From the NCBI GenBank assembly GCA_013397435.1, contig VZRG01001055.1, positions 62,001-126,000 of the forward strand: a stretch of DNA of 64,000 nt. The letters run 5' to 3'. The notes beneath the pieces were generated by a model that had not been told where the DNA came from, ran no database searches, and saw only the letters and a list, made by a program, of their open reading frames with translations. The translations under genes and the position numbers were made by a program. Source of the DNA: Erythrocercus mccallii. Taxonomy: Eukaryota; Chordata; Aves; Passeriformes; Dicruridae. Each line of letters opens with the position of its first letter. Within the stretch, counting starts at the first letter, position 1. Of this stretch, positions 1 through 12,000 are shown in pieces.

Positions 1-939
1 CAAAGGGCAAGGGAGACTGATTGAGGTCTTGGAAACTTAAAAGTAGGATTTGATTCTTTTATTAGAGAGAAGGTTGGGGGTGATAAGACAAGGAGAAAAG
101 ATAGCTCCTCTGACGGGAAATTTAGAGGCCCACAGAGCCAATTAAGTGTGTGGAGAACTTTCCAGGTGGGGCAAAAGCTGAGTGGTGCTTGGAGTTGGCC
201 CTGAGAATGGGGATTACAGGAGGAGGAGGGAAAGGATGTGTGGTAGCCCAGCAGCCAGAACAGGGAAGGCAGTGCTGTAAATGAACTGCCTTGCTCCTAC
301 ATGGAAAGAAAAGAAGAGGAGGTTGGTTGGCTTTACTTGGGGTTTCACGTGGTGTATTACCTTGGGTTATCAAATGGATCTAGAAACAAAGTGTCTGTTA
401 GAAGAGCAATCAGGGACAGGATTGTAAAGTCAACTGTAACCCTGATGTTTACAGGTAGTAGGTCGAGGCTGAAAGGAAGATGAGTCAAGCAAATGTACCT
501 GAAGATACTCTGAAAGTAGATGTGACTGTTTGGATTTTTTTAAAGTAATCAGAAAATACTCAAAACCCCCTTTCTACTCAGATTTTTTTCTAATCTAGTA
601 TACCTCTTGACTCACCAGCTTTGAGACATTCAGCCTTAGTGTTTATAGTCTTCCTTTATCTTTCAAAAATGGATCAACCAACAAGACACAGTGGGGAGCT
701 GAAACCATTCTAAGTAACTAAATAAATACAACTATACAGCCATGATCATCTGAATGCATACCTGCCCCATCGGGAGAACATGTATTTCTAGCAGAGTGCC
801 TTGTGTCTGACTGTTCCCCCTGTGGAGCTGTGATGTGTTCAGGTAGTCATGCTTATATCTAATAAAAACTGCAAATTAACAACTCTATTCCTGAAAAATT
901 ATTCTTGCATCTAAAACCACATCAAAAAAACCCCTTCCC

Positions 940-940
<1 letters not shown>
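1..940. other. Unassigned sequence, no gene seen
   Basis: Unique-looking moderately AT-rich sequence. Short open frames (up to 83 codons) show no recognisable domain, no codon pattern and no splice context. I see no repeat family that I can name. Confidence 0.5.

Positions 941-992
<52 letters not shown>
941..992. repeat. (AC)26 dinucleotide microsatellite
   Basis: An uninterrupted run of 26 AC units, preceded by a C-rich stretch and followed by ACGTTCC. Pure dinucleotide arrays of this length are usually length-polymorphic. No function is implied. Confidence 0.98.
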
Positions 993-995
<3 letters not shown>

Positions 996-1589
996 CCGCT
1001 AATAAGTGCCCATTGCATTTTACATGAATACAAATTACTTTGGAGAAGAAAGTGCAAGTTTAGGTGTGCTTAAGACATTACTATTATTTTGCAAAGATCA
1101 TAACCTGTGAAAGACTGGAAATGCCATGGCCAGTCCTCATAAGCTGAAGGTGCTTAACCCCAAGCATTTGTGCACTTCAGCTCTGACCATAAGCTTCTCA
1201 ACAAGAATAAATTAACAAAAAAGTCCCACCTTTAGGTAATGTCAATTAAAAAGATATAGGCAAACACTCCTAAGAAAATATTTATAAATCAAAGAACACA
1301 TCATTTATTTAGGTTAAAAGATGGAACTTTAAGCTAAAATTGTTGAATAACAGAATGATTTATAATTAAAGGCACTTCTTGAATTCTTCCTGTCCGATCT
1401 CTCTGCTTAACCAGAGTAAGTGGAGCAGGACCATGTCCAGCTGGGTTATGGGTATCTTCAAGAAAAACCCTCCACAACCTCTCTAGAAAATCTGTGCCAG
1501 TGTTTAACTGCCTTCACAGTGACAAAGGTATCTTCTCCTGTGCACACATGGTTTAATATAACTGTCCTATTAGTGGGTTCTTCCTGCAA
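993..1589. other. Unassigned AT-rich sequence
   Basis: No gene or recognisable element. The 3' part (from about 1400) runs into a CR1 fragment whose exact end cannot be fixed by eye. Confidence 0.45.
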
Positions 1590-1990
1590 GAGTTTGGCTC
1601 CCTCTTCTCTTTTCCTTCCTCTCCAGTATTTATACATGTGGACAAGATTCCCTTGAGCCCTCTCTTCTTCAGGGTAAAGAGTAATGGTCCTCTTTGCTTA
1701 TGGAAAAGATGTTCCAGTCTCTTAACTTTGTGACCCTGAGTGTGGCTTGTTCCAGCAAGTTCCTGTCTTTCTTACACTGGGCATCCTAGAACTACAGTCA
1801 GCATGTATGGTGCTGGATAGGGAAAAGATAAATATTCCTGGCCCAGGAGGCTAGCTTTCTTTACAGAGAGGAAGCATTTCTTTCTCATGGTCAACTTGTT
1901 GTCCACTAGCACCCAGGTCCTTCACTGCTGAGTTGTCTCTGAACTCAGTTCCATCAGTTCTATCTGAATGGCAACAAAACCTGCTCGTGT
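1590..1990 (-). mobile_element. CR1 LINE fragment, 3' part of reverse transcriptase ORF (old)
   Basis: Read on the minus strand, this matches the CR1 segment that encodes the end of ORF2. The recognisable string is the antisense of the 'erLreLgLFsLEKRRLrGdLi' region: a CTCTCTTCTTCAGGGT segment, followed by the 'VRPHLEYCVQFW' and 'LVDnKL' regions in the expected order and spacing. The copy is heavily diverged and has no open frame, so it is an old dead insertion. Neither end is sharp: the AT-rich 3' terminal units of CR1 are not visible and the 5' end fades near 1990. CR1 is a non-LTR retrotransposon typical of birds and reptiles. The family call is fairly sure; the subfamily is not known. Confidence 0.7.
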
Positions 1991-2224
1991 TTCAGCCACT
2001 CCTTTCAAGCTTTTTGTCTCAAAACGTGTTGAGGGTGTAGTTGGCTCCATTTTTCCTCAATGTAGATATTAAAATAAGAAAGTCATTTAAGAAGATGTTA
2101 TGTTTAGCCTTATATTAGTTCAAACAGAAATTCAGCCACACAGATAAGGAGAACTGATGGAGAATCACTGGCATAAATCTGCTGAGGGTCAACCGTGCCT
2201 CACCGATATAATTACTTGTGTGAG

Positions 2225-2720
2225 AATGTGACAGGATGATTTGTGGATGAGGGGAGAGCAGTTGGTACCATTTTCCTCAGTTTTAGCAAAGCTTTTGACC
2301 GTCTTTCGTGTAGTACTCTCAAATCCAAGCAGGAATTTTATTGTCTGCATGTGTGCACTACCAGATGGAAGAAACCCTGGCTGGATGTTGGAAGCAGGGC
2401 ATTTTGATTAATGCCAGTGTCAAGGAGACTACTGCAGAGGTCTGTACTGGCATATGTCCTGATTTTGATCATGTGACCTGGAGGAGCAGAGGCTGTACTC
2501 ATGTTAAGCTTGAAGCTGATGCAAAATTAGGGGAAGTTTAAAACAAGGAATTCAACAAGGAAAAATGGAAGCTCTGCCCCTGAGAGGGATAACTCCTCCA
2601 GCAGACTGCTTGCTTGAGAGGAGTTCTGGCAGAAGAACTTGGAATCTGAGTGGGCAAGAAGCTGAGCAGAAACCAGCAGTGAAGGCAAACTGGACTGTGT
2701 GAACTAGCCAGTCAATTAAG
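2225..2720 (+). mobile_element. CR1 LINE fragment, central reverse transcriptase region (old)
   Basis: The plus-strand translation near 2236-2330 reads FVDEGRAVG, then FLSFSKAFD, the CR1 reverse transcriptase segment before the catalytic block. Further on, at about 2490-2530, CTHVKLEADAKLGE aligns to the CR1 'ECTLsKFADDTKLG' region. There the catalytic FADD motif has decayed (F to L, and the second D lost), so the enzyme would be dead even if expressed. About 2580-2700 resembles the following 'Lessfaekd LGVLVdtKL' region. Several stops and frame shifts are present. It lies 3' to an oppositely oriented CR1 fragment (1590-1990), so the two are separate insertions. Confidence 0.65.
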
Positions 2721-4769
2721 GGACAGGATTTTCTCCACTGGTTTGGCACTCACTGGTCTACACCCAAGAGATCGACAAGATCTACACCAAGATACTGCAC
2801 AGAGTTTATGACCCCCAAGAGATTGACAAAATCAAGCCAGATCAGCAGAGGGATTATTAGAACAAAACAATTTCAGCAAACTCCGAGACAATATCTAGGG
2901 GAAAAAATCCATACCACTATGTTATACAGAATGGTCATGTATATTCTTGAAAACAGTGATCTGGAGGGATTAAAGGTCACAGGAGACAAATAATTATGAG
3001 TGAACTTCTATGACTTAAATTCTGAGGTGATATTTACATAGGAGGGAAATAAAGCATTTACAAGCATTTACAAGCATTTACAAGCATTTACAAGCAGGGA
3101 AATAAAGAGTCAGGAGAAAAAAAGGCACACAAACCTCTAGGTGTGAAATATGACATCACTGTCCATAAATATGATGCAGAAGATTTTTATCCCCATAGCT
3201 TTAAAAATAGGTGGGGAATCGCAGAAAGCAAATAATCACACTCTAGAGCAAGAAAAGCTGTTTTTTTGGTGAGAAACATAGAGAGCTCTATCAATTTTGT
3301 TCATCATATCACTGAAGAGACAGCTTGGTGATGGTGTACAAGTGCTTTAGGGGGACGAACTTCCTGAAACTGAAGAGCCTTTTAAACTACCAGTGAAGTG
3401 TATAACAAAAGTGAATTGCTGCAAGTTAGAGCCAGTCACACTCAAATGACTAATACATCACATTTTTAAATGATGCTGATTATCTGGTAAAATAATCTAC
3501 CAATAGAAGTGAAGGATTCTCTAGTTTTGAGTGAGGAATTGAATTCCTTTCTGGAAAATATTTTATTGGGCTTTTGCATATGATTGCAGGTGTGAGACAG
3601 GACATTTAGAGAGATTATGAGCTTTTGGCTGGAAAGTGTAATGACAGAAAAACTAATCCTGAATTCAATTTGTTGCAAATGTGCTACAAAGTGGCAAACC
3701 CAAGGTGTTGCAATGGACTAGGATCAGTATGTTGACAAGGGTATAATGGCTTTTTCAAAGGTGGTAACCCAAACATTTGTAACTATGTGAGCATACTCTA
3801 AATAACAAAAACTGTAATGTTTTCCATTAAAATTCCATTGAATGGGAAACTGGTGAAATATGATGGATAAACAGATAGATGGTATAATGATCCTTTCTGA
3901 TCTTAAAAATTCTGAATTTGAAAAAAGCAAAAATTCTATTTTACCTGTGCTTTATGGTACCCAGCTATATGTTATGTCTCATAACAGCAATTGATTTATT
4001 TGATGATTTTTAAGTCATCTCAGAACCACAGATGAAGTCTGAGCCATAATTTTCTTATTTATTACAAGTGATCAGTCTGTGTCAAAGAAATCTTGGATGA
4101 CAACATGGAGTCACAGTGGGAGTTTGTTGGGTTTTTGGAGAGGGCTTTTTTCTCTGTGCATCCTGAAAATCACCTTTGCTGTGACAGCATTTTCAAGACA
4201 GGCTCATGTGGAATCTCTGCAAGGAGACACAACAACCACACAGCCCAGGGAGGCTGTCTGCCTGCAGCTGTTCCTGACAGCTGCGGATGCTCCTGGGTTG
4301 GGGGAAAGTGCTGCTGGGTTCCGGGGGGAGTGCTGTCACCTCTCTCTGGCTTCGGGGTCTGGCAGCTAAAACTTTCAGTGAGAAGATCATGACAGAAAAC
4401 TTTTTGAGAGAAAGAGTGTCCACAGATTATGCATATTAATCTGAGAACTGTATGACAATTTGTCAACACTGGACATTATGTGTGCTACTTGAACAATCTG
4501 GGGACTTTACCATCTCACAGGAACTTCCTTGCAATTTAACAAATTAAAAGGGCTGTGATAAAAGAGGTAAAGAGTAGAGGGAAAAAACAAGGAGATAAGT
4601 TACAGGCATAAAAAAAATCATATTCACCCCTCACTAAATCAGAGTCTAACATGCAGGAGGAGCCCTCAGGTGCTCCCCAGCATTGATATTGATGGCTTTG
4701 CCTTCTCTTAAATATATTAATTTCCTTTCTACTGTGACTGCTTTGAACAGAGATAATTTTTGTTCCTTG
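2721..4769. other. Unassigned; contains a local GC-rich patch at about 4235-4370
   Basis: No gene recognised. Between about 4235 and 4370 the base composition becomes clearly GC-richer than the surroundings, and three overlapping frames of 76-99 codons are open on both strands. That is what a GC-rich (stop-poor) patch gives by chance. I see no start context, domain or splice signal that favours one frame. The patch could be the remnant of an unrecognised element. Confidence 0.4.
3051..3096. repeat. 10-bp tandem repeat, unit CAAGCATTTA
   Basis: Three perfect CAAGCATTTA units at 3061-3090, preceded by a near-unit (AAAGCATTTA) and followed by a partial CAAGCA. The array is flanked on both sides by GGGAAATAAA, which suggests that slippage or a small duplication included the flank. 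Confidence 0.95.
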
Positions 4770-5470
4770 TGTTATAAGTGAACTTATAGTGTAATTCGTG
4801 TTATGTTATTTTATAGTAATATTTAGTTTGATTGTAGGAAAAGTAGCTTTTTGTAGGAGTTAAGTTTCTTTCCAGGTAAATAAGGCAGCTTGGAGATGGC
4901 TTGGGTGCGGCCCACCAGCAGCACTGATAAGGGACAATCACCCAAAACTTGCTGGACAGGTTGCAACCACCTCCTTGGGGGTGAGGTGCTAATAGGTGGC
5001 CACAGGAGGACAAAGGACAGAAACTCCCTCAACGACCGAGCCTTGGCCGTAAGGACTCAGCCATTAACCCCACTGTACAACTCCAAGCACAGCTATACCC
5101 ACACAAAGGCAGATTCTACTCAGAACCAGGACCCACCCCAGCAGGCTTCCAGCCACATTGTCCAAATCCAGATGACTTCATCTGCAGCAAGAGAAACCTA
5201 TTCTCTCCATTGTACACCTTAGCCCCAGGCTATGAAAAACAGTGTAAGACTGCCTCGAAAATCGCATGTCTTCGTGGATGCAGAGACAGTGTTGTTTTGA
5301 CGCAGACTCTGTAACACCAGGTGCTGATCCCCAGGCCAGCACCTTGGGGTTTGGGATTCGTTGGCTTAATTTTTCTATTTTCCAAATTTTTCCAAAATTT
5401 GTAAATAATTGTAAATAAAACTTTTTGATTTTTTTATTAAAATTGGATTGGCGATTTTTCATTTATAACA
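4770..5470 (+). mobile_element. Solo LTR of an endogenous retrovirus, family A (divergent copy)
   Basis: A 701-bp element that starts TGTTATAAGTG and ends TTTATAACA, flanked by a 4-bp direct duplication CTTG (4766-4769 and 5471-5474). The right-hand 300 bp are clearly homologous to the LTRs at 57315 and 61293. Shared segments include AGATGACTTCAT, TTCGTGGATGCAGAG, GCCAGCACCT and the terminal GGATTGGCGATTTTT. The central part (about 4880-5150) is different, so this is a separate subfamily or a recombinant. The TATA box position has decayed to TGTAAGA, and a polyadenylation signal AATAAA is at 5414-5419. No internal retroviral genes adjoin it, so it is the product of LTR-LTR recombination. A 4-bp duplication is compatible with class I (gamma-like) ERVs; the family name is not known to me. 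Confidence 0.85.
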
Positions 5471-5474
5471 CTTG

Positions 5475-6927
5475 GAATACTGATACTCTCTTCTTGCCAG
5501 CCCCACACCAGTGTTTCACACAGTCCAACATTATTCACTGCAAATAGCCCTCACACCAGCACTGAATGGGCAGGATGGTGCCTGGTGCTCTTTCTCTTTG
5601 GAGAGATCTGGACATGGTCACATTGAAGACCACTGCTTGATTTACGTCTTGTGCACAAAACTAAAATTCATTCTGGCTGTGAGTCAGCCCCTCCCCACTG
5701 ATACTGCTGGAGAGGCTTGAAACTAATGTCTGTTTCTAACCTTTGATTTTTCACTTTGCACACTTGATGGGTGGATACTTGCATATTTTATGAGGTTTTT
5801 TGTGTCTGTGGCACTTAAATTTCTTTTTTATGTGCTGAAATATGTCCACAAAAATATATTTAATATGAACATATGAACAGGTACATAGGTCCTCATTATA
5901 TATTGAACTAGATATATGTTCCCTTGTACTAGCAACATTCAACTTATATATTACCTAAGAGAAGACTTTAGTCAGAAATGTATCATAGTTACTCTTTCTA
6001 CTCCTATAGTAAAAACATATTTCAGAAATATTGGGAACCAAACATGTAATTAAAAAAAAAATTAGAAACATCTCATTTCAAACAGCAGGGACATTATTTT
6101 CCCCTTTGATTTCTGTTTTCCAGACCATTGTTACTAATGAAAGAGTGACTTTATCACTTTGGCTAAATAAAAAGAACATGGGAGGAAAGCCACCTTTGCA
6201 ATTTTGAGAAAGTCAGACTCACATTTTTACATTTTGGGTATTTCAATGACTGCTGATTGTTTAATAGTGGTTATTCAAAAAGTTTATGTAGATTGCACTC
6301 TTTAAAGCAATCTTGTGTGCAATAACCAGAATATGCAACATTTTATTCAACTTCAAGATATCTAAATGAGGTGCAACTGTGTCTGTCCCTTCAGCTCTCT
6401 GAATTAGCAGGAGAAAGGGGGAGAAGTGCTAGAAGAATTTTACCATTCAGCTGTTAGCTTCTCTTTATTCTCTGCTAATGCACTTGCAGCCTTGCCTATA
6501 GTAAATGCAGGAAGACCTGCAGAGAGAAGGTAATGGAATTTATCTCTGCTCAAGGTCACTGCTCAGAACTTGTGCTACCTGACAGAACCTAGGTCTTTCA
6601 GAGGTGCAGGCAAATGGCTGTAGAAGGCAAGATGAGATGGATTTATTCACTGGGGGAGTACTTCTTGCTGAAAAACTAAGTTGTGAATACAATAGCATGC
6701 ATATTAATTTAATCACAAAAAGATTTAAACAAATTGAACTGCTTTGGGGAAACAGGGAGTGTAAACCCTCTGATCCTTAGAGGCAACTGGAGGGGTTTAG
6801 AGAAAGACTGTAAGTTAGAGCCCTGCAGCTGCAGAGAATGCATTGTGTGTTTCATATGTGTGTAACTATCTCCCATAGCAGCTACTCAGAGCTGCAGCTC
6901 TCTCAGCAGAACCACACAGAAAGAAGA
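5475..6927. other. Unassigned unique sequence
   Basis: No gene or named repeat. From 5750 to about 6480 it is AT-rich single-copy-looking DNA. Confidence 0.4.
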
Positions 6928-7069
6928 AACAATCAATCAATCAAACAAGAAAACAACAACCAACCAACCAAAAAACCCCCCAAAACCCCACCCCCAAAAA
7001 AACAAAACACCCCCTAAAACAAACCAAAAAATAGAAAAAACCCAAACCAAAAACAAAACAAAAAAAACC
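6928..7069. repeat. Strand-asymmetric A/C-rich low-complexity tract (almost no G)
   Basis: About 142 nt made of A with C clusters (AATC, AACC, CCCCC, AAAAC patterns) containing only two G and few T on the plus strand. It is degenerate rather than a clean tandem array. It could be an old microsatellite mosaic or the A-rich tail region of a retroposed sequence in + orientation, but no source element is visible upstream. Confidence 0.85.
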
Positions 7070-7738
7070 TAGACCAGCACCATTCACTTTAACAAAAAAG
7101 ACACATGATGCAGATATAACAACTGCTAAAAAACCAGATTACATTTATTTGCAAACATGCAAGGGAAATTCTATATTTATCCTCCTTCTTCTTGTTTTAT
7201 TTCTAGAGCATATCACAGCATGAACCAGCTCCGCCCTGAAAATGGCACAAAGAGCCTTAGCAGTAGCATTTTAACAAGCCTAAATGATTTACAGTCTGTA
7301 GTGATCTTGATATTTGATTGGATGAAAATAATATGAGAGATACATGCCTGAATGCAGTGAATTGTGCACTTTAATGGTCTGACCCATTAACGGATTTCAC
7401 TGTGAACTGTATCCTGTTATACTGCAGGCAAGTAGGGCAGTCGATGACTTCAGTTTTGTCACTGAAAAAGGCAAGAGGTATTCAGGTGATGCTGGCTTCC
7501 CCTTCCCCCACTGTGACTTGATCTTTTCTGATTGCTCATGTAAAATTTGTGAACAGGGAGTTGCCAAATCACATGACTGCAGTCAGAATCAGAAGTGGGG
7601 GAAAAGACTAATAGAGAGAGTTTATAGAAAACTGTAAGATATTGCACCAGATTATAAGAGTAGGAAGTCAGCTTGCTCCTACTAGTAGGAACCTTAACCC
7701 TAGCTATCATCCTAGCCAGTGATATTTGATGCTTTGTC
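7070..7738. other. Unassigned; contains an exon-like stretch at 7181-7336
   Basis: A pyrimidine-rich run (7181-7204) ends in TTCTAG at 7201-7206. It is followed by an open frame with ATG at 7220 and TGA at 7334 (38 codons) of ordinary-looking composition (begins MNQLRPENGTKS). No convincing splice donor follows and no domain is recognised, so this is only a possible terminal exon or a chance match. Confidence 0.2.
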
Positions 7739-7763
7739 TTTTTTTTTTTTTTTTTTTTTTTTT
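7739..7763. repeat. Poly(T) run, 25 nt
   Basis: An uninterrupted T run. It could be the antisense of an old poly(A) tail, but no recognisable retroposed body lies on its right side (minus orientation). Confidence 0.95.
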
Positions 7764-8909
7764 AATCTGGAAAACATGAAACTGAATATGTTAATGTTAG
7801 GAGAGCATAAGCTATTTGCATTCCACTTCAAGTTCCAGCAAACCAGACCTATTGAAAAAAGTTAATCGTATGAAATTTCCCAGTGTTTACTTCAACTGAT
7901 ATGTGCTCTTAGCACTGAAATAAAAGTTGGCTGCTCACTGAGAGTAGTGCTTCTCATTGTCTGTATCAAGTTATTGCTTCATATGATGATGATTTGGGCA
8001 ACAGTAGGTTTTCATTATTCATAGTGTCTAGGCAAGAAAGAATTCTGTCCCATGAATATAATTTCTATTCTCTGTATTAAAACATAATATAAACAATGAA
8101 TAAACTTTAGGTCAAACAAATGAATCTACTGAAATTGTATTGATATGACCCCAAGACAAAAAGTAGTATTTGTTAGATAGTTATTGATCTTCTGTTGTCT
8201 CAAAATAAAAACACACAAAAAGGATGCTCATCATTCAACTGTTTTTAAGCAAAAAGCAAGTAGCTACAGGTTGGGTTGTAAAGATTCTTCTCCAGTTTGT
8301 ACCATGGAGACTGGTGAACAGCAGAAATTACATAGCTTATATTGTTTTGGGTGTGAATAGAATTTACTGCCTCAGTTATCCTTGGAGCTGGCATATGTGC
8401 TCAGTGTGTGTGCATGAAGAGCACTGACCACATCTTCCCTGAAATATCTGACTGAAACACTCACAATGCCTCCATGGACAAGTAGAAATATTCAACACCA
8501 TGGCTGTGTTCAGTCACTAGCTCAAGTACAAAGCTTGAGGCTGGTTCCTTAAAGAAAAGGAATTGGCAAGCTGGAGTGTGAAGGGAGGGTGGTAAAAGGC
8601 AGGATGGAAACAAATCCTTGTGCCTGAGCTGATTTCATTATAATCTTGATAATGAAACAGCACAGTTTGAAAGACTTAGTTCTGAAGGATTCAGAATTAA
8701 GTGTCAACAGAGAAAAAATTTCCCCAATGACAAGTCACTCAGCACAAACAGAAGTTTCTGGAAGAAAGCATTGATGAAGGTGATATACCAAAATACTGCA
8801 AGAAGACACCTCAGAATAGCAGGCAGACAGATTGAGTTTGAGGTTGAATTTTACATAGGAAAAAAGATATTGAGCAGGACAATCTAAAATGTTTTCCACC
8901 TCCCTAGGA

Positions 8910-8910
<1 letters not shown>
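7764..8910. other. Unassigned unique sequence
   Basis: No gene, RNA gene or named repeat seen. Confidence 0.4.

Positions 8911-9000
<90 letters not shown>
8911..9000. repeat. (AAC)30 trinucleotide microsatellite
   Basis: Thirty uninterrupted AAC units (TTG on the other strand), flanked by A-rich sequence. Read on the minus strand it yields a poly-leucine frame that is an artefact of the repeat and not a gene. The purity and length indicate that it is young and probably unstable. Confidence 0.98.
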
Positions 9001-9002
<2 letters not shown>

Positions 9003-9003
9003 A

Positions 9004-12000
9004 AAAGATAGGTGTTCTAAGGGATTAGGACAATTTGCAAGAATAGCCCAGACAGGTAGGGCAGGGGCAGTAGCAAGGTGAGATGAGTTCTCTTTGGACC
9101 ACTGGACAAGATTACAAGTCAGGGAAATCAGACAGACAGACAGAAAAGCAATAGGGTGTGTATTGATTTTTAGCTGGAGACAAATCAGTGTGTTGCTCCT
9201 GACAGTTATTGGTACTAGAGTAAAAGATGTTATGGTGTGGAAAATGCATGAAGCTAAGTAGAATACAATTAAATGTATGTTAAAAAGTCTGTTAGAGAAC
9301 CAGACAGAAGGGTGGAATGGATGTAAAATATTCATTTGGAGCTTAAAAACTCTTTTGTCTCCTTCCTCTTGTAAGACTGAATTTCTAGGAAGAATAGGGA
9401 ATGAAGACTACTCAACAAAGGTTGGGAAATACCCTCTGGGCTCAGATGAGGTTCATTCTGTTTTCCAGGTAGTTCAAGGTACTTGTGAATGTGGGTTGTA
9501 TTTATACCGTTCATTTACATTATGTTAATAGATTTTGGCTTGAAAAGTATGATAACAGGGACTGTTTCATTAATGACATCTAGAGATGACAGATGGAGCA
9601 GCAGGAAAATATCCATTACGGACTAGTGAAATGAGCCAAAATGAAAGGTTTAGGTATAAAAAAGAATAATAAAATAAATACTGAAAAGCTGGTAATTAAA
9701 CAAAAGAATATCTGTAAAATTCAATATCCCATGGGAGATAAGTAACATTGGGAAATCATGCCAAAATCTGAAGGGGGGTGTTTGGAAAACAAGTGAGAAA
9801 CGGATATCACTGATTTCTGAAGCTGATGAGCTTTAAAATATCAACACATTTCCCTTTCATTTGTAGGATTCTTTGGTACTTATCAAATTATATCTGTTGG
9901 GAGTTGCCCAAAAGAGAATAATATAATTTAGGAATTTGCTTCAGTAAGACTATAGTTATTGCTTGGAGAATTTCTGTGAGAGAACTGGAGGGGAATTAGT
10001 TTTAATAAGATAGTCTAATTACCACAAACATAATGTGAGAATCTGGTCTGAGGGCTAAGCAAACCTGTACACCCTGCAGATCTTAAAGTTTTCCATTAAT
10101 TGTGAGAAAAAAATATTTTGCTTTGCTTTTGTTAACTTATGTAATTACTTAAATATTTTCTCAATGGGCAACCTTTATGATTGGTAACTTCTTTAGATCC
10201 TGAAAATCTTCCTTAGATACTTTAAGACACCTAAGGGAACATCAGGATTTCATGAGCTGTGTTATTAATATTTGATTTTTCTCTATATAATTGGTAATGC
10301 TACCTTGGGTGATTTATACAAATATGCAAGTCCTCAAAAGAGCATGTATAAAGTGATAAACCTGAATAAGTGGCTATATTTGAATTAGAAGATATTTTCT
10401 CATTCAAAACCTGGAGTACATCAAGCAATTTAATGCAAAAGCAATCTACTAGCCTGCCTGTACTTTTCTTGTCTCCACATTGTCCCTGAAAGAACACTTT
10501 TGATAGCAAATAGTAAAATTGATAACAAATAGTAAAAAAATAAATGCATCTCAGTGGATTTCTCATCAAAACCAAAGGAGTCGCTTTGTTTTTGACTCTA
10601 GTTTGACATTTATTCCTAATTTTAAAAAAAAATCCTAGATGCTGAAATTGTTCGATTTGAAATAGCTTTGTGATGAAAATTTGGTCCATTTCTGCTGATG
10701 TAGAAATTTGTTACCTTTTTACATATTGCTTTTAAGTTCTTTTCAGTTAATTTTTATCTGTCTTGTACAGCTTATGTGTTATCATGGAAAAATGATAGTC
10801 TATGATTTTATAAATTGGAAATATAACATAGTGTCTTAATATGACTTAGTGTTATAACATATAACAGAGTGTCTTGTTATTCCAAGTTGGCAAGATACTG
10901 ATAACAAGTGAAAGTTCCCCTCTGCGTATGTTCCTGTCTACCTCATGCCTACCCCTATAGAATATCTGTATTTGTGTTGTGCCAGTGGACCTACCTTACT
11001 GGAAGGAATATTTTCAGCAAAATAATAATTCAGTGAAGTATTATTTCCTCCAGCAGTTTTGAAAAGCCCTGGAGCAATTACAATGCTAGTATTTGCTCTC
11101 ACCATAGGATAAATAAAAATGCTTTTAAACTTGAAAAAATATATCCTAGACATCCTTTCTAGAGCAAAACAATGTTGTTATGATAAGAAATGTTATGTAA
11201 GAGATTACCTTCTAAACAGCCACTATCTTGACCTATTCATTTGCCCTTTGGAAAGGAAATGAAGTTTTTATATGGTCATAGCTTGTGTTGACTTCTCTAG
11301 AAAGTCAAAGTCAGAGCCTCTTTAAGTGGGATAAGATTTGATAGATAACATCAGTAGATGCCATCTAGAACCACCCTAGCTGAAATAAAAGGTATCAAAA
11401 TCACACAATATGAGAGATAATGGTTGCCTTTTGTCATGCAAATCTATCTCATGGATGTTTTGACTGCTTGTAACATTTATTGCCAACTATTTTGTTAATC
11501 ATCTTTAGGTTATGAATACATGCTGCTGTGTCTACCATAACTTTATTCTGTTCGGCACTACTTTGATAAACATAAGAGAGAAAGTAATAGCTGCTAGGTT
11601 TTTAGAGATGTCTTAACACCCCTGTTTAGATATAAAAATCAAAATGATGCTAAACTCTCTAAAATTTTTCTATGGAAGGAGTTTATTCTGTGTGTGCTAA
11701 AGCAACATATGATGGGTTGAAATATTAGGAATTCTGTTTCAAAACCACATTGCTACTTTAAAATGATATCCAATGAGGACACGGTCCAGAAGCACCCATG
11801 ACACTTATCCAAGTCCAAATGCAGCCAAAGAATGAAAAATTAAGGCCTCTCTGAAAGTTTTTTGTCTGCATCCCAGCTTTTGCAATCAACACAGTAGCTT
11901 TTAAATGCTATTTTTACTCATTTGGCCAAGACAGAATTTTTATTACTATGGAGCAACAGACAAGGAAGAAACAGTAATATGAGTGTCCAGGAAGCAAAGG

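Noticed and set aside
4079..4469. Overlapping frames of 76-99 codons on both strands
   Set aside because: They are explained by a local GC-rich patch with few stop codons. No frame has a convincing signature.
8904..9335. 143-codon minus-strand frame ending in poly-leucine
   Set aside because: The poly-leucine is the translated (AAC)30 microsatellite. The remainder has no recognisable domain.
10300..10689. 129-codon minus-strand frame in unique DNA
   Set aside because: AT-rich composition, no domain, no splice or start context. Frames of this size can arise by chance in 64 kb of six-frame translation.
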